Part shown: positions 47,138 to 54,447 of the stretch, piece by piece
Layout: each line of letters opens with the position of its first letter
Numbering within the stretch: the stretch's first letter is position 1
DNA from: Halomonas korlensis
Lineage (GTDB): Bacteria; Pseudomonadota; Gammaproteobacteria; Pseudomonadales; Halomonadaceae
Assembly: GCF_900116705.1 (NCBI RefSeq)
Contig: NZ_FPBP01000004.1
Location: 276,287 to 340,286 of the forward strand
Direction: 5' to 3'
DNA length: 64,000 nucleotides
Notes under the pieces: generated by a model
Databases searched by the model: none
Seen by the model: the letters and a program-made list of their open reading frames with translations, nothing else
Told to the model about the DNA's origin: nothing
Translations under genes and position numbers: made by a program

Positions 47138-47283
47138 TGACTACCTCCCTGATTCGAATGACACATGTTCGCCCGAATGACATCGGGACAAACCAGTGTT
47201 GTTGTATAGATTGTCGAATTCGCGACAACCGTCTCCAGTATGGACCACGAAATGCGTTACGGACGAGCGTTTGAACTCTCCTC

Positions 47284-47311
47284 TTGACCCAAAACGCGGA
47301 GCCTGTACAAT
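47284..47311 (+). promoter_or_regulatory. sigma-70 promoter of the initiator tRNA gene
   Basis: A -35 TTGACC (47284-47289) and a -10 TACAAT (47306-47311) with a 16-bp spacer; the mature tRNA begins 14 bases past the -10. A GC-poor discriminator (ATGTCTCACG) follows. Confidence 0.7.
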
Positions 47312-47325
47312 ATGTCTCACGTTGA

Positions 47326-47402
<77 letters not shown>

Positions 47403-47411
47403 ATATTTTGA

Positions 47412-47447
47412 GAGGTAGATCAGTATTTTACTGGTCTGCCTCTTTTT
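47412..47447 (+). terminator. terminator after tRNA-fMet
   Basis: A 14-bp stem (GAGGTAGATCAGTA / TACTGGTCTGCCTC, two G-U pairs) with a TTT loop followed by TTTTT. It lies 9 bases past the tRNA CCA. Confidence 0.88.
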
Positions 47448-47533
47448 CGTTGCCTGCTCGAAAATCCGGATGTGACACCGCTGTGATACTGCCCTTATCC
47501 GCCAACGTAGTTGTCACCTAAACGGATTAAGAG

Positions 47534-47866
47534 GTGATCAACGTGCGTTACCCCGCAGAGCGTAAGGAAGCCATCCTCAAGAAGATGGCACCGCCCATGA
47601 GCATGACCATCCCGGAACTGGCCGAGCAGGAAGGCATCACAGCGACAACCCTCTACCATTGGCGGAAACAGGCCAGATCGGCAGAGACCTGGCGGGATGC
47701 CTGCATGAACGCCAAGGCTGATGCAGTACAGCAAGGATAAGCAGCTTCGTCAGGCGCACAAGGAGGAACAGAAGCGGCTCCGCAAGCTAGAGTGAGAACT
47801 GCGCCGCAAGGACAAGGCATTGGCCGAAACGGCGGCACTGCTGACTCTGTCAAAAAACCGGTTAGG
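47534..47866 (+). pseudogene. degraded IS orfA-type transposase remnant
   Basis: Frame 1 (GTG 47534 to TAA 47740) encodes a helix-turn-helix typical of IS orfA proteins (IPELAEQEGITATTLYHWRK). The normal continuation appears in another frame: KDKQLRQAHKEEQKRLRKLE, a TGA stop, then ELRRKDKALAETAALL, the usual OrfA C-terminal end. So the copy carries a deletion of the middle, a frameshift, an in-frame stop and loss of everything after about 47866. An imperfect inverted repeat (about 47504-47547) brackets its start. No orfB is present. Confidence 0.8.
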
Positions 47867-47956
47867 CTTGGCACCTGCGCTCGCCGAGGTGGGCCACGCG
47901 GTGAAGTGAACTAGCTAACGCCAAGGCGCGATAGGAACAAGAGAGCCAGGAAAAAG

Positions 47957-47985
47957 AAAGCCCAGCCTTCACAGGCTGGGCTTTT
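47957..47985. terminator. intrinsic hairpin downstream of the IS remnant
   Basis: Stem AAGCCCAGCC / GGCTGGGCTT with a 6-base loop and TTTT-rich flanks on both sides (AAAAAGAAAG upstream, CTTTTACC downstream), so it could act in either direction. The nearest leftward transcription would be the SRAP fragment. Confidence 0.8.
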
Positions 47986-47994
47986 ACCTTTTCT

Positions 47995-48085
47995 TCCGTG
48001 TTTGCTCATCACAGACATCCTGTCCGTGCATCCCTGTGAACATCGAGCGATCCGTGCTCGGTCTTCCCTGTATGAGCCCTCCGTG
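47995..48085. repeat. alternating TCCGTG / TCCCTG hexamer array with small hairpins
   Basis: Hexamers begin at 47995 (TCCGTG), 48023 (TCCGTG), 48031 (TCCCTG), 48051 (TCCGTG), 48065 (TCCCTG) and 48080 (TCCGTG). Several lie in loops of short stems: GACA-TCC-TGTC (48015-48024), CGAGC-GATCCGT-GCTCG (48044-48060), GAGCC-CTCCGT-GGCTC (48074-48089). This is ordered secondary structure, not coding sequence. Confidence 0.65.
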
Positions 48086-48196
48086 GCTCTATGTGTTCAA
48101 CCTAGCAGCTTTCAAAAAATTCACAATTAATGCACATTAATTACTCGTGTAGGAAATTGCCGATATAAAGCATGAGACATTAGCCATACCAAAAAC

Positions 48197-48440
48197 TCAC
48201 GTCGGATTGATCAGCGCCGCATTTTCATCATTTCCGGGACGGTTCACCCGCGTGCTCACCGACCAGTGAGTGATCCGTTTCGCATCGAGGTGACGCACCA
48301 TCTGACGGATCGTCTCGCGGTCGGCCAGGTGCGGGTCGAGCCATGGCTCAAGGCTATCGGCATCCAGGACCAACGGCATCCAGGACCAACGGCATGCGCG
48401 AGTGGAACTCCCTTTGGACTGCCGCCAATGCCTGAGCGGC
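48197..48440 (-). pseudogene. C-terminal fragment of a second SRAP gene, frameshifted
   Basis: On the minus strand, one frame reads EFHSRMPLVLDA (His equivalent to YedK His160) and a second reads LDADSLEPWLDPHLADRETI and ends VSTRVNRPGNDENAALINP, the C-terminal signature of SRAP proteins. The two frames join exactly if one 16-base copy at 48358-48389 is removed. The N-terminal part of the gene was not found upstream. Unlike the intact SRAP-like gene at 36.1 kb, this fragment keeps the catalytic His. Confidence 0.8.
48358..48395. repeat. 16-base perfect tandem duplication inside the SRAP fragment
   Basis: CGGCATCCAGGACCAA occurs at 48358-48373 and 48374-48389, then continues as CGGCAT. Sixteen is not a multiple of three, so the duplication itself causes the frameshift of the SRAP fragment. 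Confidence 0.95.
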
Positions 48441-48662
48441 CGGGCGCAAGTTCCGACCTGTGTCATCAGGTCCAGCCTCCTTGCAGGTTGCCTGTGTCAG
48501 GGTAGCAAGGCCTGACCTCAAGAAGTCATTGGACTGTTGCCTTACCAACACACCCCAGCGAAGGCGCAGAGCGTCCCTCACACTCTGGTCCTTGCGAGGT
48601 TGCACTGCAGCAGAACGGGGATCTCCCGCTCCACCGCATTCAGGACCCCGGAGGTTCTCACC

Positions 48663-48958
48663 ATGACCAACGCATTTGACAGCAAGCAGATCACCGATCA
48701 ACTCGAATCCATGTTCTTCGCGCCGGCTCGCGCCTACGCTGAGCTGTCCGTGGACTACACCGAGACGCTGGCAAGGATTACTTCGACACCAGCCTGGCGC
48801 AGCTGCGCAACCTCATGAACGTCAAGGATGCCGCGAGCAAGACCAAGCAGGCGACTGACACCACCGATACCAGCGCCAAGGCTGCCAAGCCTGCCTGGTT
48901 CAGGCGCCGGCCAGGCCGGTGCACTGGCAGGGTAAACCCAAGGGCCGCCGATCGATGA
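48663..48958 (+). pseudogene. phasin (PHA granule-associated protein) pseudogene
   Basis: A strong ribosome binding site (GGAGG) and ATG at 48663 open a frame reading MTNAFDSKQITDQLESMFFA then PARAYAELSVDYTETLAR, a typical phasin N-terminus. At about 48775 the homology moves to the +2 frame (DYFDTSLAQLRNLMNVKDA), then SKTKQATDTTDTSAKAAKPA, ending at TGA 48956-48958. The central helix of phasins is missing. Thus an internal deletion and a frameshift have removed function, unless the first 51 codons make a short peptide. It lies 1.5 kb from phaB. Confidence 0.85.
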
Positions 48959-48971
48959 TCGTCGGCCCTTG
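48939..48971 (+). terminator. hairpin ending the phasin unit
   Basis: Outer arms CAAGGGCCG / CGGCCCTTG, with an inner CGATC / GATCG stem, followed by TTGTTG. It overlaps the end of the second phasin frame and is the usual phasin terminator position. Confidence 0.75.
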
Positions 48972-49159
48972 TTGTGGGGAAACAGTTTGTTGGTGAACGC
49001 AAACGGGTAGTGAAAATAAATGACTCGATTACGCGCGTGGTTCAGCCAGCTTCAAAAGCCGGTAGGGTATCGTCGGCATTCTCGCGCTCCGAACAGCAGG
49101 CCCCGTAAAACGATGGGCTGGATGACACCTGCTGAAGAGCTCGATGAACGTCTATCTTT

Positions 49160-49189
49160 GGCACTATAAGCCAAGGCACTATAAACCAA
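49160..49189. repeat. 15-base tandem duplication with TATAA
   Basis: GGCACTATAAGCCAA (49160-49174) is directly followed by GGCACTATAAACCAA (49175-49189), with one mismatch. Each copy carries a TATAA -10-like box, 45-75 bases upstream of the HDAC-like gene, so it could duplicate a promoter element. No -35 was identified. Confidence 0.7.
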
Positions 49190-49233
49190 TGTTGCGACGT
49201 CCCCTTGACCCTTAGCAACGTGGAGCCTTCACA

Positions 49234-50376
49234 GTGGCCGAACAGAATAGCGTAATCGCCTTCTATGACGAACGAATGCTGGCCCATGAACCGGATATCG
49301 AGGTGCCCTTCCTGCCGGGGCGCATGGACAAGCGAATCCGCTCACTTCTGTCGGGGCTGGGGGTGCCCTGGACGTATCCCGAACACCCCGCCCGGCTCAC
49401 CGCCATCCGGCACCTGCTGGAACTCGAACCGGTCCCCGGCGTGACCTTCGAGACCGGCAGGCCGGCAACTCGCGAGCAGCTAGGGCGCGTCCACACCAGC
49501 TCCTACCTGGACAGCATTTACCAGCTGCGCGGAGAGAGCGCCTGGCTGGACGAGGATACCACGGCCGTATCACCCGGCAGCGTCGATGCCGCCGAAGTGG
49601 CCGCCGGCACGGCGATCGCCGCCGTCGAGGCAGTGGTAGAGGGGCGAGCCGAGAGTAGCTTCGCGCTGGTAAGACCCCCCGGCCACCACGCCGAACCGGT
49701 GCGCGCCCGCGGCTTCTGCCTGTTCAACAACGTGGCGGTGGCTGCCGCCCATGCCCAGGCGGCGCTGGGCTGCCAGCGGGTCATGATCGTCGATTGGGAT
49801 GCCCACCACGGGAACGGCACCCAGGACATCTTCTGGGCGGATCCGGATGTGCTGTTCTTCGATATCCACCGTGCCGCTCCCTTCTATCCCGGCACCGGGA
49901 GCCTCGCGGAGGTCGGGGTGGGGCTCGGGGATGGCGCCATCGTCAATGTTCCCCTACCTGCCGACGCCGACGACGCCGCCTATCTCAAGGCTTTCCGCGA
50001 GATCCTGGTACCGGCGGCCCAGTCGTTCCGCCCCGATCTTATCCTGGTCTCGACAGGATTCGACCCCCATACCCATGACCTGGCGCTAAATGTCTCCTAT
50101 GACGGCTTTGCCGCCATGACTGGTATCCTCCAGCGCCTGGCACGCCAGCAGTGCGGGGGAAGGCTGGTCTTCGTGCTGGAAGGCGGCTACAACCTGATAT
50201 CGCTGTCGCACGGCGTCAGGTCGGTGCTCCAGGTGCTGGCCGGCGACGAGCCACCGGAACCCGGCCTGCGCGGCCTTGCCGAGGTGGAGGCCGCGCAGGC
50301 CTTCCATCGCGGTGCCTTCGTTACCGAACCGGAAGCGTCGGCTGTTCCCCCCGACGCCGGACAGGAGGGGCGATAA
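49234..50376 (+). CDS. histone deacetylase-like amidohydrolase
   Basis: Zinc amidohydrolase of the HDAC/acetylpolyamine amidohydrolase/acetoin utilisation superfamily, 380 residues. Active-site elements are complete: RPPGHH (His151, His152), zinc ligands Asp189 and His191 in [12 protein letters not shown], Asp277 in STGFDPH, and the catalytic Tyr319 in LEGGYN. The likely substrates are N-acetylated polyamines or acetyl-lysine; sequence alone cannot decide. The start is GTG at 49234 with GGAG upstream. A polyamine-type N-acetyltransferase follows 75 bases on. Confidence 0.93.
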   Translation: MAEQNSVIAFYDERMLAHEPDIEVPFLPGRMDKRIRSLLSGLGVPWTYPEHPARLTAIRHLLELEPVPGVTFETGRPATREQLGRVHTSSYLDSIYQLRGESAWLDEDTTAVSPGSVDAAEVAAGTAIAAVEAVVEGRAESSFALVRPPGHHAEPVRARGFCLFNNVAVAAAHAQAALGCQRVMIVDWDAHHGNGTQDIFWADPDVLFFDIHRAAPFYPGTGSLAEVGVGLGDGAIVNVPLPADADDAAYLKAFREILVPAAQSFRPDLILVSTGFDPHTHDLALNVSYDGFAAMTGILQRLARQQCGGRLVFVLEGGYNLISLSHGVRSVLQVLAGDEPPEPGLRGLAEVEAAQAFHRGAFVTEPEASAVPPDAGQEGR

Positions 50377-50451
50377 GGTCCGATGCCGAGGCATGGCGTC
50401 CAGGCTGGCTGCTCGGGCGGTGGGTGATGTTCCCATAGGGAGGAGAATGTG

Positions 50452-50901
50452 ATGGGCGTAACGCTGAAGAACATCACCCGCGAGAACTTCGAGGCCGTCA
50501 TTGCGCTGGAGGTAGCGACATCACAGCGTGACTATGTCGCTGACAATCTGTACTCCATTGCCGAATCGAGCTTCCATCCGACCTATCAGTCTCGCGCCAT
50601 CTATTGCGACGGGGAGGCGGTCGGCTTTCTCATGTACGAATCCTTCCACCACCATGACCGGCCGCCTGCCTACAACATCTTCCGTCTCATGGTCGATCGA
50701 CGCCATCAGGGGAGAGGCATCGGGCACAGGGCCATGCAGTGCGTGCTGGACGAGATTAGAGCACAGGGCCCCTTTGAGAGGATCGCGATCTGCTATGTGC
50801 CCACCAACCAGGTCGCCCGGGACTTCTACGCCGGTCTCGGCTTCCAGGAGACGGCGCTAAGCGAGGAAACCGGCGAGGTCATCGCCGAGATCCGGGGGTG
50901 A
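50452..50901 (+). CDS. GNAT acetyltransferase, spermidine/spermine (BltD-like) type
   Basis: A 149-residue GNAT protein. Motif A is seen as VDRRHQGRGIGHRAMQ and the C-terminal part as PTNQVARDFYAGLGFQET. Its N-terminal half (TRENFEAVIALEVATSQRDYV, then AVGFLMYES) resembles diamine and spermidine acetyltransferases such as BltD, so polyamines are a reasonable substrate guess. The ATG at 50452 has AGGAG upstream; the preceding GTG (50449) is the alternative. Same direction as the HDAC-like gene, probably one operon. Confidence 0.85.
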   Translation: MGVTLKNITRENFEAVIALEVATSQRDYVADNLYSIAESSFHPTYQSRAIYCDGEAVGFLMYESFHHHDRPPAYNIFRLMVDRRHQGRGIGHRAMQCVLDEIRAQGPFERIAICYVPTNQVARDFYAGLGFQETALSEETGEVIAEIRG

Positions 50902-50921
50902 CGAGGGACGCATCCTGCACA

Positions 50922-50965
50922 CCCGGTCTCCGAGGTCCTCCTCGAGCATTGGGCGCGAGACCGGG
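50922..50965. terminator. nested hairpin after the acetyltransferase gene
   Basis: Outer arms CCCGGTCTC (50922-50930) / GAGACCGGG (50957-50965) and inner arms CGAGG / CCTCG (50931-50935, 50940-50944). It starts 20 bases past the GNAT stop. There is no T run, so it may be a Rho-assisted or attenuation structure. Confidence 0.5.
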
Positions 50966-51443
50966 GTCTTGGCAGCATCGCGCGCGGCGGTGGCCTGCCG
51001 CTTTGTTCTTGAGGGGCCATCCCCAAAGCCACAGCTCCCCATCACCAGCGGCGCCTGGTCATCGGCGCGGCGCACCGCCGAGATGGGAAAGTACTATGAC
51101 AGCACAAACCAGCGTGGCCTACTCGCAATGAGGGTGTCGGCACTAAATCTACCCACCTTATTCCCTGGCAGATATCAGGTCTCGGGTCATCAACCACGCG
51201 GGCCCCGACATGAATATGTAGTTATTCGTAATTAACCGCGCAAGGTATTGCCATCTCGCATTTTTTGGTCGAGAGCGAGCTCTGATTTGCTAGCGAATTC
51301 GACGTCACCGGGAATCCCGGCCCGCCGACCGATAATGCGTTTGCTGAGGTTAACGAGGATAGCTAGGCTGTTTCTGTCATGTTCGATTCATTGATGACGC
51401 CATTTCCTATTCGCTCCAACGTTTTCGACAGGAGGTTGAAGTC
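50966..51443. other. 478-base gene-poor region
   Basis: No frame with recognisable coding character is seen. The longest frames are short and lack ribosome binding sites. The last 200 bases (about 51220-51420) are less GC-rich and should contain the promoter of the PPOX gene. No tRNA, repeat or hairpin stands out beyond the one at 50922. Confidence 0.5.
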
Positions 51444-51932
51444 ATGTCCAGTCCTGAGCACAAGCAGAAGATATGGCAGATGATCAAGGGCATAAAAGTC
51501 GGCATGCTGGTTACGCTGGACGACGATATACCTCGTGCCCGGCCGATGCATCTGGTTCAGGATGAGTATGACGGTACCCTATGGTTCTTCACTCGCCGCA
51601 GTGCCGAGAAGGTCGTTGAAGCCGCCAGCGATCACGACGTCTGCCTCAGCTTTTCCGATCAGGAAAAAGGCGTGTACGTGTCGCTCTCGGGAAAGGCCAA
51701 CCTCACCGATGACCGCGAGTTGATCGAGAAATACTGGAACCCCTTCATCGCGGCCTGGTTCCCGGGTGGCAAGGATGACCCAGATGTCGCGTTGCTGGAA
51801 ATCAAGGTGCAGATGGGTGAACACTGGAAGGCCAAGGAGAGCAAGGCGTTCCAGCTCTATGAGTTTGCCAAGGCCAACGTCAAGAAGGACGCCACCCCAG
51901 ATCTGGGCGAAAATGAAAAGTTCGGTGGCTGA
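51444..51932 (+). CDS. pyridoxamine 5'-phosphate oxidase-fold (general stress protein 26-like) protein
   Basis: A 162-residue FMN-binding split-barrel protein. Typical elements are RARPMHLVQDEYDGTLWFFT (strand-turn near the flavin site) and VSLSGKANLTDDRELIEKYW, then the C-terminal WFPGGKDDPDVALLEIKV. Members of this branch (general stress protein 26) bind flavin or deazaflavin cofactors. The substrate is unknown. It has a consensus AGGAGG site before the ATG. It overlaps the CAP gene by 20 bases. Confidence 0.9.
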   Translation: MSSPEHKQKIWQMIKGIKVGMLVTLDDDIPRARPMHLVQDEYDGTLWFFTRRSAEKVVEAASDHDVCLSFSDQEKGVYVSLSGKANLTDDRELIEKYWNPFIAAWFPGGKDDPDVALLEIKVQMGEHWKAKESKAFQLYEFAKANVKKDATPDLGENEKFGG

Positions 51933-52488
51933 CCTCGTGCTGACACGTCCTCCTACCGTCTGGGTGCTGGCAGGCCTGTTGATGCTCATGGCTTCAAATG
52001 GGTCATGGGCCGCTGAGGAAACGCCGGGCGGCGACCCCAACAGCCAAGGCGAGTGCGAACTCACCGATCGTAAGCGCGAGATGCTGTCGCGGATCAACGA
52101 GGCGCGCAGCCAGGCCCGGCAATGCGGCAACCAACATTTTGCGGCGGTGGAACCGCTGACCTGGAACTGCACGCTCGAAGCGGCTGCCGAGGCGCATTCC
52201 AAGGACATGGCCGAGAACGACTACTTTAGCCATACCGGCCCGGATGGCGTGGGGATACAGCAGCGCGTCAGCAACAGAGGCTACGTGTGGCGAGCGGTGG
52301 GCGAGAATATCGCTGCTGGCCAGGCGTCAGCCGCCGCTGTGGTCGAGGGCTGGCTGGAGAGCCCGGGGCATTGCGGCAATATCATGAATGACGCCTTCAC
52401 CGAGATGGGCATGGCCAAGGCCGAAACCGACGATTCGGGATCAACGTATCCCTCCTATTGGACACAGGTACTGGCCCAGCCACGCTAA
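51913..52488 (+). CDS. secreted CAP (SCP/PR1) domain protein
   Basis: A 191-residue precursor with an N-terminal signal segment (VWVLAGLLMLMASNGSWA) and a CAP domain: LNxxR-like INEARSQARQC, HSKDMAENDYFSHTG, GENIAAG and SPGHCGNIMNDAF. Four cysteines (two in ARQCGNQ/TWNCTLE, others) could pair in the periplasm. CAP proteins bind lipids or act in envelope stress; the role here is unknown. The start is uncertain: ATG 51913 (used) or GTG 51925. It overlaps the end of the PPOX gene. Confidence 0.82.
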   Translation: MKSSVADLVLTRPPTVWVLAGLLMLMASNGSWAAEETPGGDPNSQGECELTDRKREMLSRINEARSQARQCGNQHFAAVEPLTWNCTLEAAAEAHSKDMAENDYFSHTGPDGVGIQQRVSNRGYVWRAVGENIAAGQASAAAVVEGWLESPGHCGNIMNDAFTEMGMAKAETDDSGSTYPSYWTQVLAQPR

Positions 52489-52569
52489 GTTGCCCGAGGC
52501 ACTCAAGGCCCACGGCCAGGAGGGCGAGAACCTGAAGAGCGATGATGCAGGACACAGCCTATGTTCGGC

Positions 52570-53343
52570 TTAGTCCTGCATTTCCAGCCCCGAAATTATC
52601 GGCGCCACGCCCAGCCGGCCGATACCCGGCAATTTCAGCGCCGGGCGTTGCACATCGATGCCCAGCGACAGGCCCAGGAGATTGACTTCCAGGCCCTCGC
52701 CACAACCCAGCGTCAGGCCCAACACCCCGCCCAGCGACGCCGTTAAACCACGCCCACCGGGCGCCTGCGCCAGGACGCCACCGAAGAGATAATCCTTACC
52801 CACGGCGGTCACCGGCAGCACGGCCTCGAAGCCGTCTACTTCGCGCAACACCCATGCCGTGAAGCTGTTGCTGTTGGGCCCCGGCCAGGCACGATACTGC
52901 GAAGGCGCGGGATAGGCCGCGATCGCCACCTCAATCTCATCGATCAATGCCGCGGCTGCATCGCCGCGATAGTCGGCGAGCAGGACCGGGGCATTGCCAT
53001 ACCAGGTCCGATCCGGCGTTGCTGTGGTCTGGGAGACCATGGCGGGTCGGCGCCAGCTCAGCACATGATGCAGGCGGTAGACCTCGGCATCGGCACGCCG
53101 AGTGGCAATCCAAGTATGTACGCCGAACGCACCCCGCCAGCCCCAGGTGCGCGCCGCATAGACCTGAACCACCGCCCTGGCACCCTCCTCGATGCCGGGA
53201 GCCAGGCCTGCCGGCTTTCGGTCTGCCGATGCCCAGTGACCGCTGCCTTCCACGCGCTCGGTAGCGAGCATCCACAATGGCCCCGCCAGCAGCAGCGCGA
53301 CCAACACCCCCAGACTCGCCAGCAGACGCAGGATTTGTCCCAT
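52570..53343 (-). CDS. DUF3750 family protein
   Basis: A 257-residue protein with an N-terminal membrane helix (ILRLLASLGVLVALLLAG) and the family signature AWPGPNSNSFTAWVLRE in the middle. The second half contains the glycine-rich LFGGVLAQAPGGRGLTAS. The function is not established. The start is ATG 53343, with GGGGAGG ten bases upstream; ATG 53352 is also possible but sits too close to that site. Divergent from cnoX. Confidence 0.78.
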   Translation of the reverse strand: MGQILRLLASLGVLVALLLAGPLWMLATERVEGSGHWASADRKPAGLAPGIEEGARAVVQVYAARTWGWRGAFGVHTWIATRRADAEVYRLHHVLSWRRPAMVSQTTATPDRTWYGNAPVLLADYRGDAAAALIDEIEVAIAAYPAPSQYRAWPGPNSNSFTAWVLREVDGFEAVLPVTAVGKDYLFGGVLAQAPGGRGLTASLGGVLGLTLGCGEGLEVNLLGLSLGIDVQRPALKLPGIGRLGVAPIISGLEMQD

Positions 53344-53424
53344 CGAGGCCATGCCTCCCCTTGAAGTTGCGGACAATCACCCGCATCTGTGCAATGAATT
53401 CACTCTGACTCAAGGCCACAGACC

Positions 53425-54390
53425 ATGTCCATCGTCGACCCCCGTACCGGCGAGCCGCTGACCGCCGACACCACCCCCGGCGATAACTCCAGCGCTAGCC
53501 CCGCTTCGAGCCAAGGCCTGGGCCAAGGCGAAGGTCCAGAAAACGCCGATCTGATCCTCGACGTCGACCGCAGCAATATCCAGCAATTGCTCGAGACCTC
53601 CATGCAGGTCCCGGTCCTACTCGACTGCTATCGCCCCGGCGATGACAGCTGCCAACGCCTGACGCCCATGCTCGAGAAGTTGACGCGCGAGTATGGCGGC
53701 ACCTTCCTGCTGGCCAAGCTCGACATCGACGCCGACCCGGAGATTGCCGCCCAGTTGGGCGTGCGTTCGGTCCCGGACGTCAAGCTGGTCAGTCAGGGTG
53801 GGCTGGTCGATCATTTTCAGGGTGCCCTGCCTGAACAGCAGGTTCGCGAGTGGCTGGGCCGCTATTTCCCGGCCCCAGAAGATATTCCGGCCAGCCCCGA
53901 GGAACAGGCCGCCGAGGCCTTGGCCGCCGGCGATGTCGCTACAGCCCGTACCCTCTACGAGCAGCTGGTGCAGGAAAATCCCCAGCATACGCCTTACCAG
54001 GTCGAACTGGCGCGCGCCCTTGTCGCCGACGGCAAGGCCGAGGATGCCTTGGTAATTCTCGATAACCTGCCACCGGAAGAACGCGACGCTGCCCCGGCCC
54101 GTGGCGTGCGTGCCCGCATCCAGTTCGGGGAACAGGCCCCCACGGCGGAAGAGCTCGCGGCCCTTGAAGGGCGTGACGACAGCGAAGCCCACTACCTGCG
54201 CGCCCTGCGCCAGGTCGCCGACGGTGACTACGAGGCCGGTCTGGAGGCGCTGCTGGCGCTGATGAAGCGCGATCGCCAGTATGGCGAGGACGCCGCTCGC
54301 CGCACCCTGCTGCAAGTCTTCGACGCTCTGGGCGCCGATCACCCGCTAACGGTCACCTACCGTCGTCGCCTCTTCGCCCTCCTTTACTGA
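53425..54390 (+). CDS. CnoX/YbbN-type thioredoxin-like co-chaperone
   Basis: A 321-residue protein: a thioredoxin domain (about 45-145) followed by TPR-like helices (ALAAGDVATARTLYEQLV, ARALVADGKAEDALVILDNL). The active-site loop reads PGDDSCQRL, so only the second Cys of CxxC remains, as in E. coli CnoX (SQHC). In E. coli CnoX, a chaperedoxin, protects proteins from overoxidation and hands them to GroEL. The same role is likely here. Confidence 0.85.
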   Translation: MSIVDPRTGEPLTADTTPGDNSSASPASSQGLGQGEGPENADLILDVDRSNIQQLLETSMQVPVLLDCYRPGDDSCQRLTPMLEKLTREYGGTFLLAKLDIDADPEIAAQLGVRSVPDVKLVSQGGLVDHFQGALPEQQVREWLGRYFPAPEDIPASPEEQAAEALAAGDVATARTLYEQLVQENPQHTPYQVELARALVADGKAEDALVILDNLPPEERDAAPARGVRARIQFGEQAPTAEELAALEGRDDSEAHYLRALRQVADGDYEAGLEALLALMKRDRQYGEDAARRTLLQVFDALGADHPLTVTYRRRLFALLY

Positions 54391-54447
54391 GGGGCGTTAC
54401 AAAGCGGTTTTGCTGAGCAGCATTCGCTGCACGGGCTGACGACAGGC

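Larger units (their letters stand above)
47867..48196. other. 330-base noncoding tract with hairpins and short repeats
   Basis: No coding frame is convincing. The tract holds the hairpin at 47957-47985, an alternating hexamer array (47995-48085) and, from about 48105 to 48180, an AT-rich patch (AAAAAATTCACAATTAATGC). Confidence 0.6.

Noticed and set aside
50969..51235. 88-codon open frame in the 50.9-51.4 kb gap
   Set aside because: No ribosome binding site, low-complexity arginine/serine composition and no recognisable motif.
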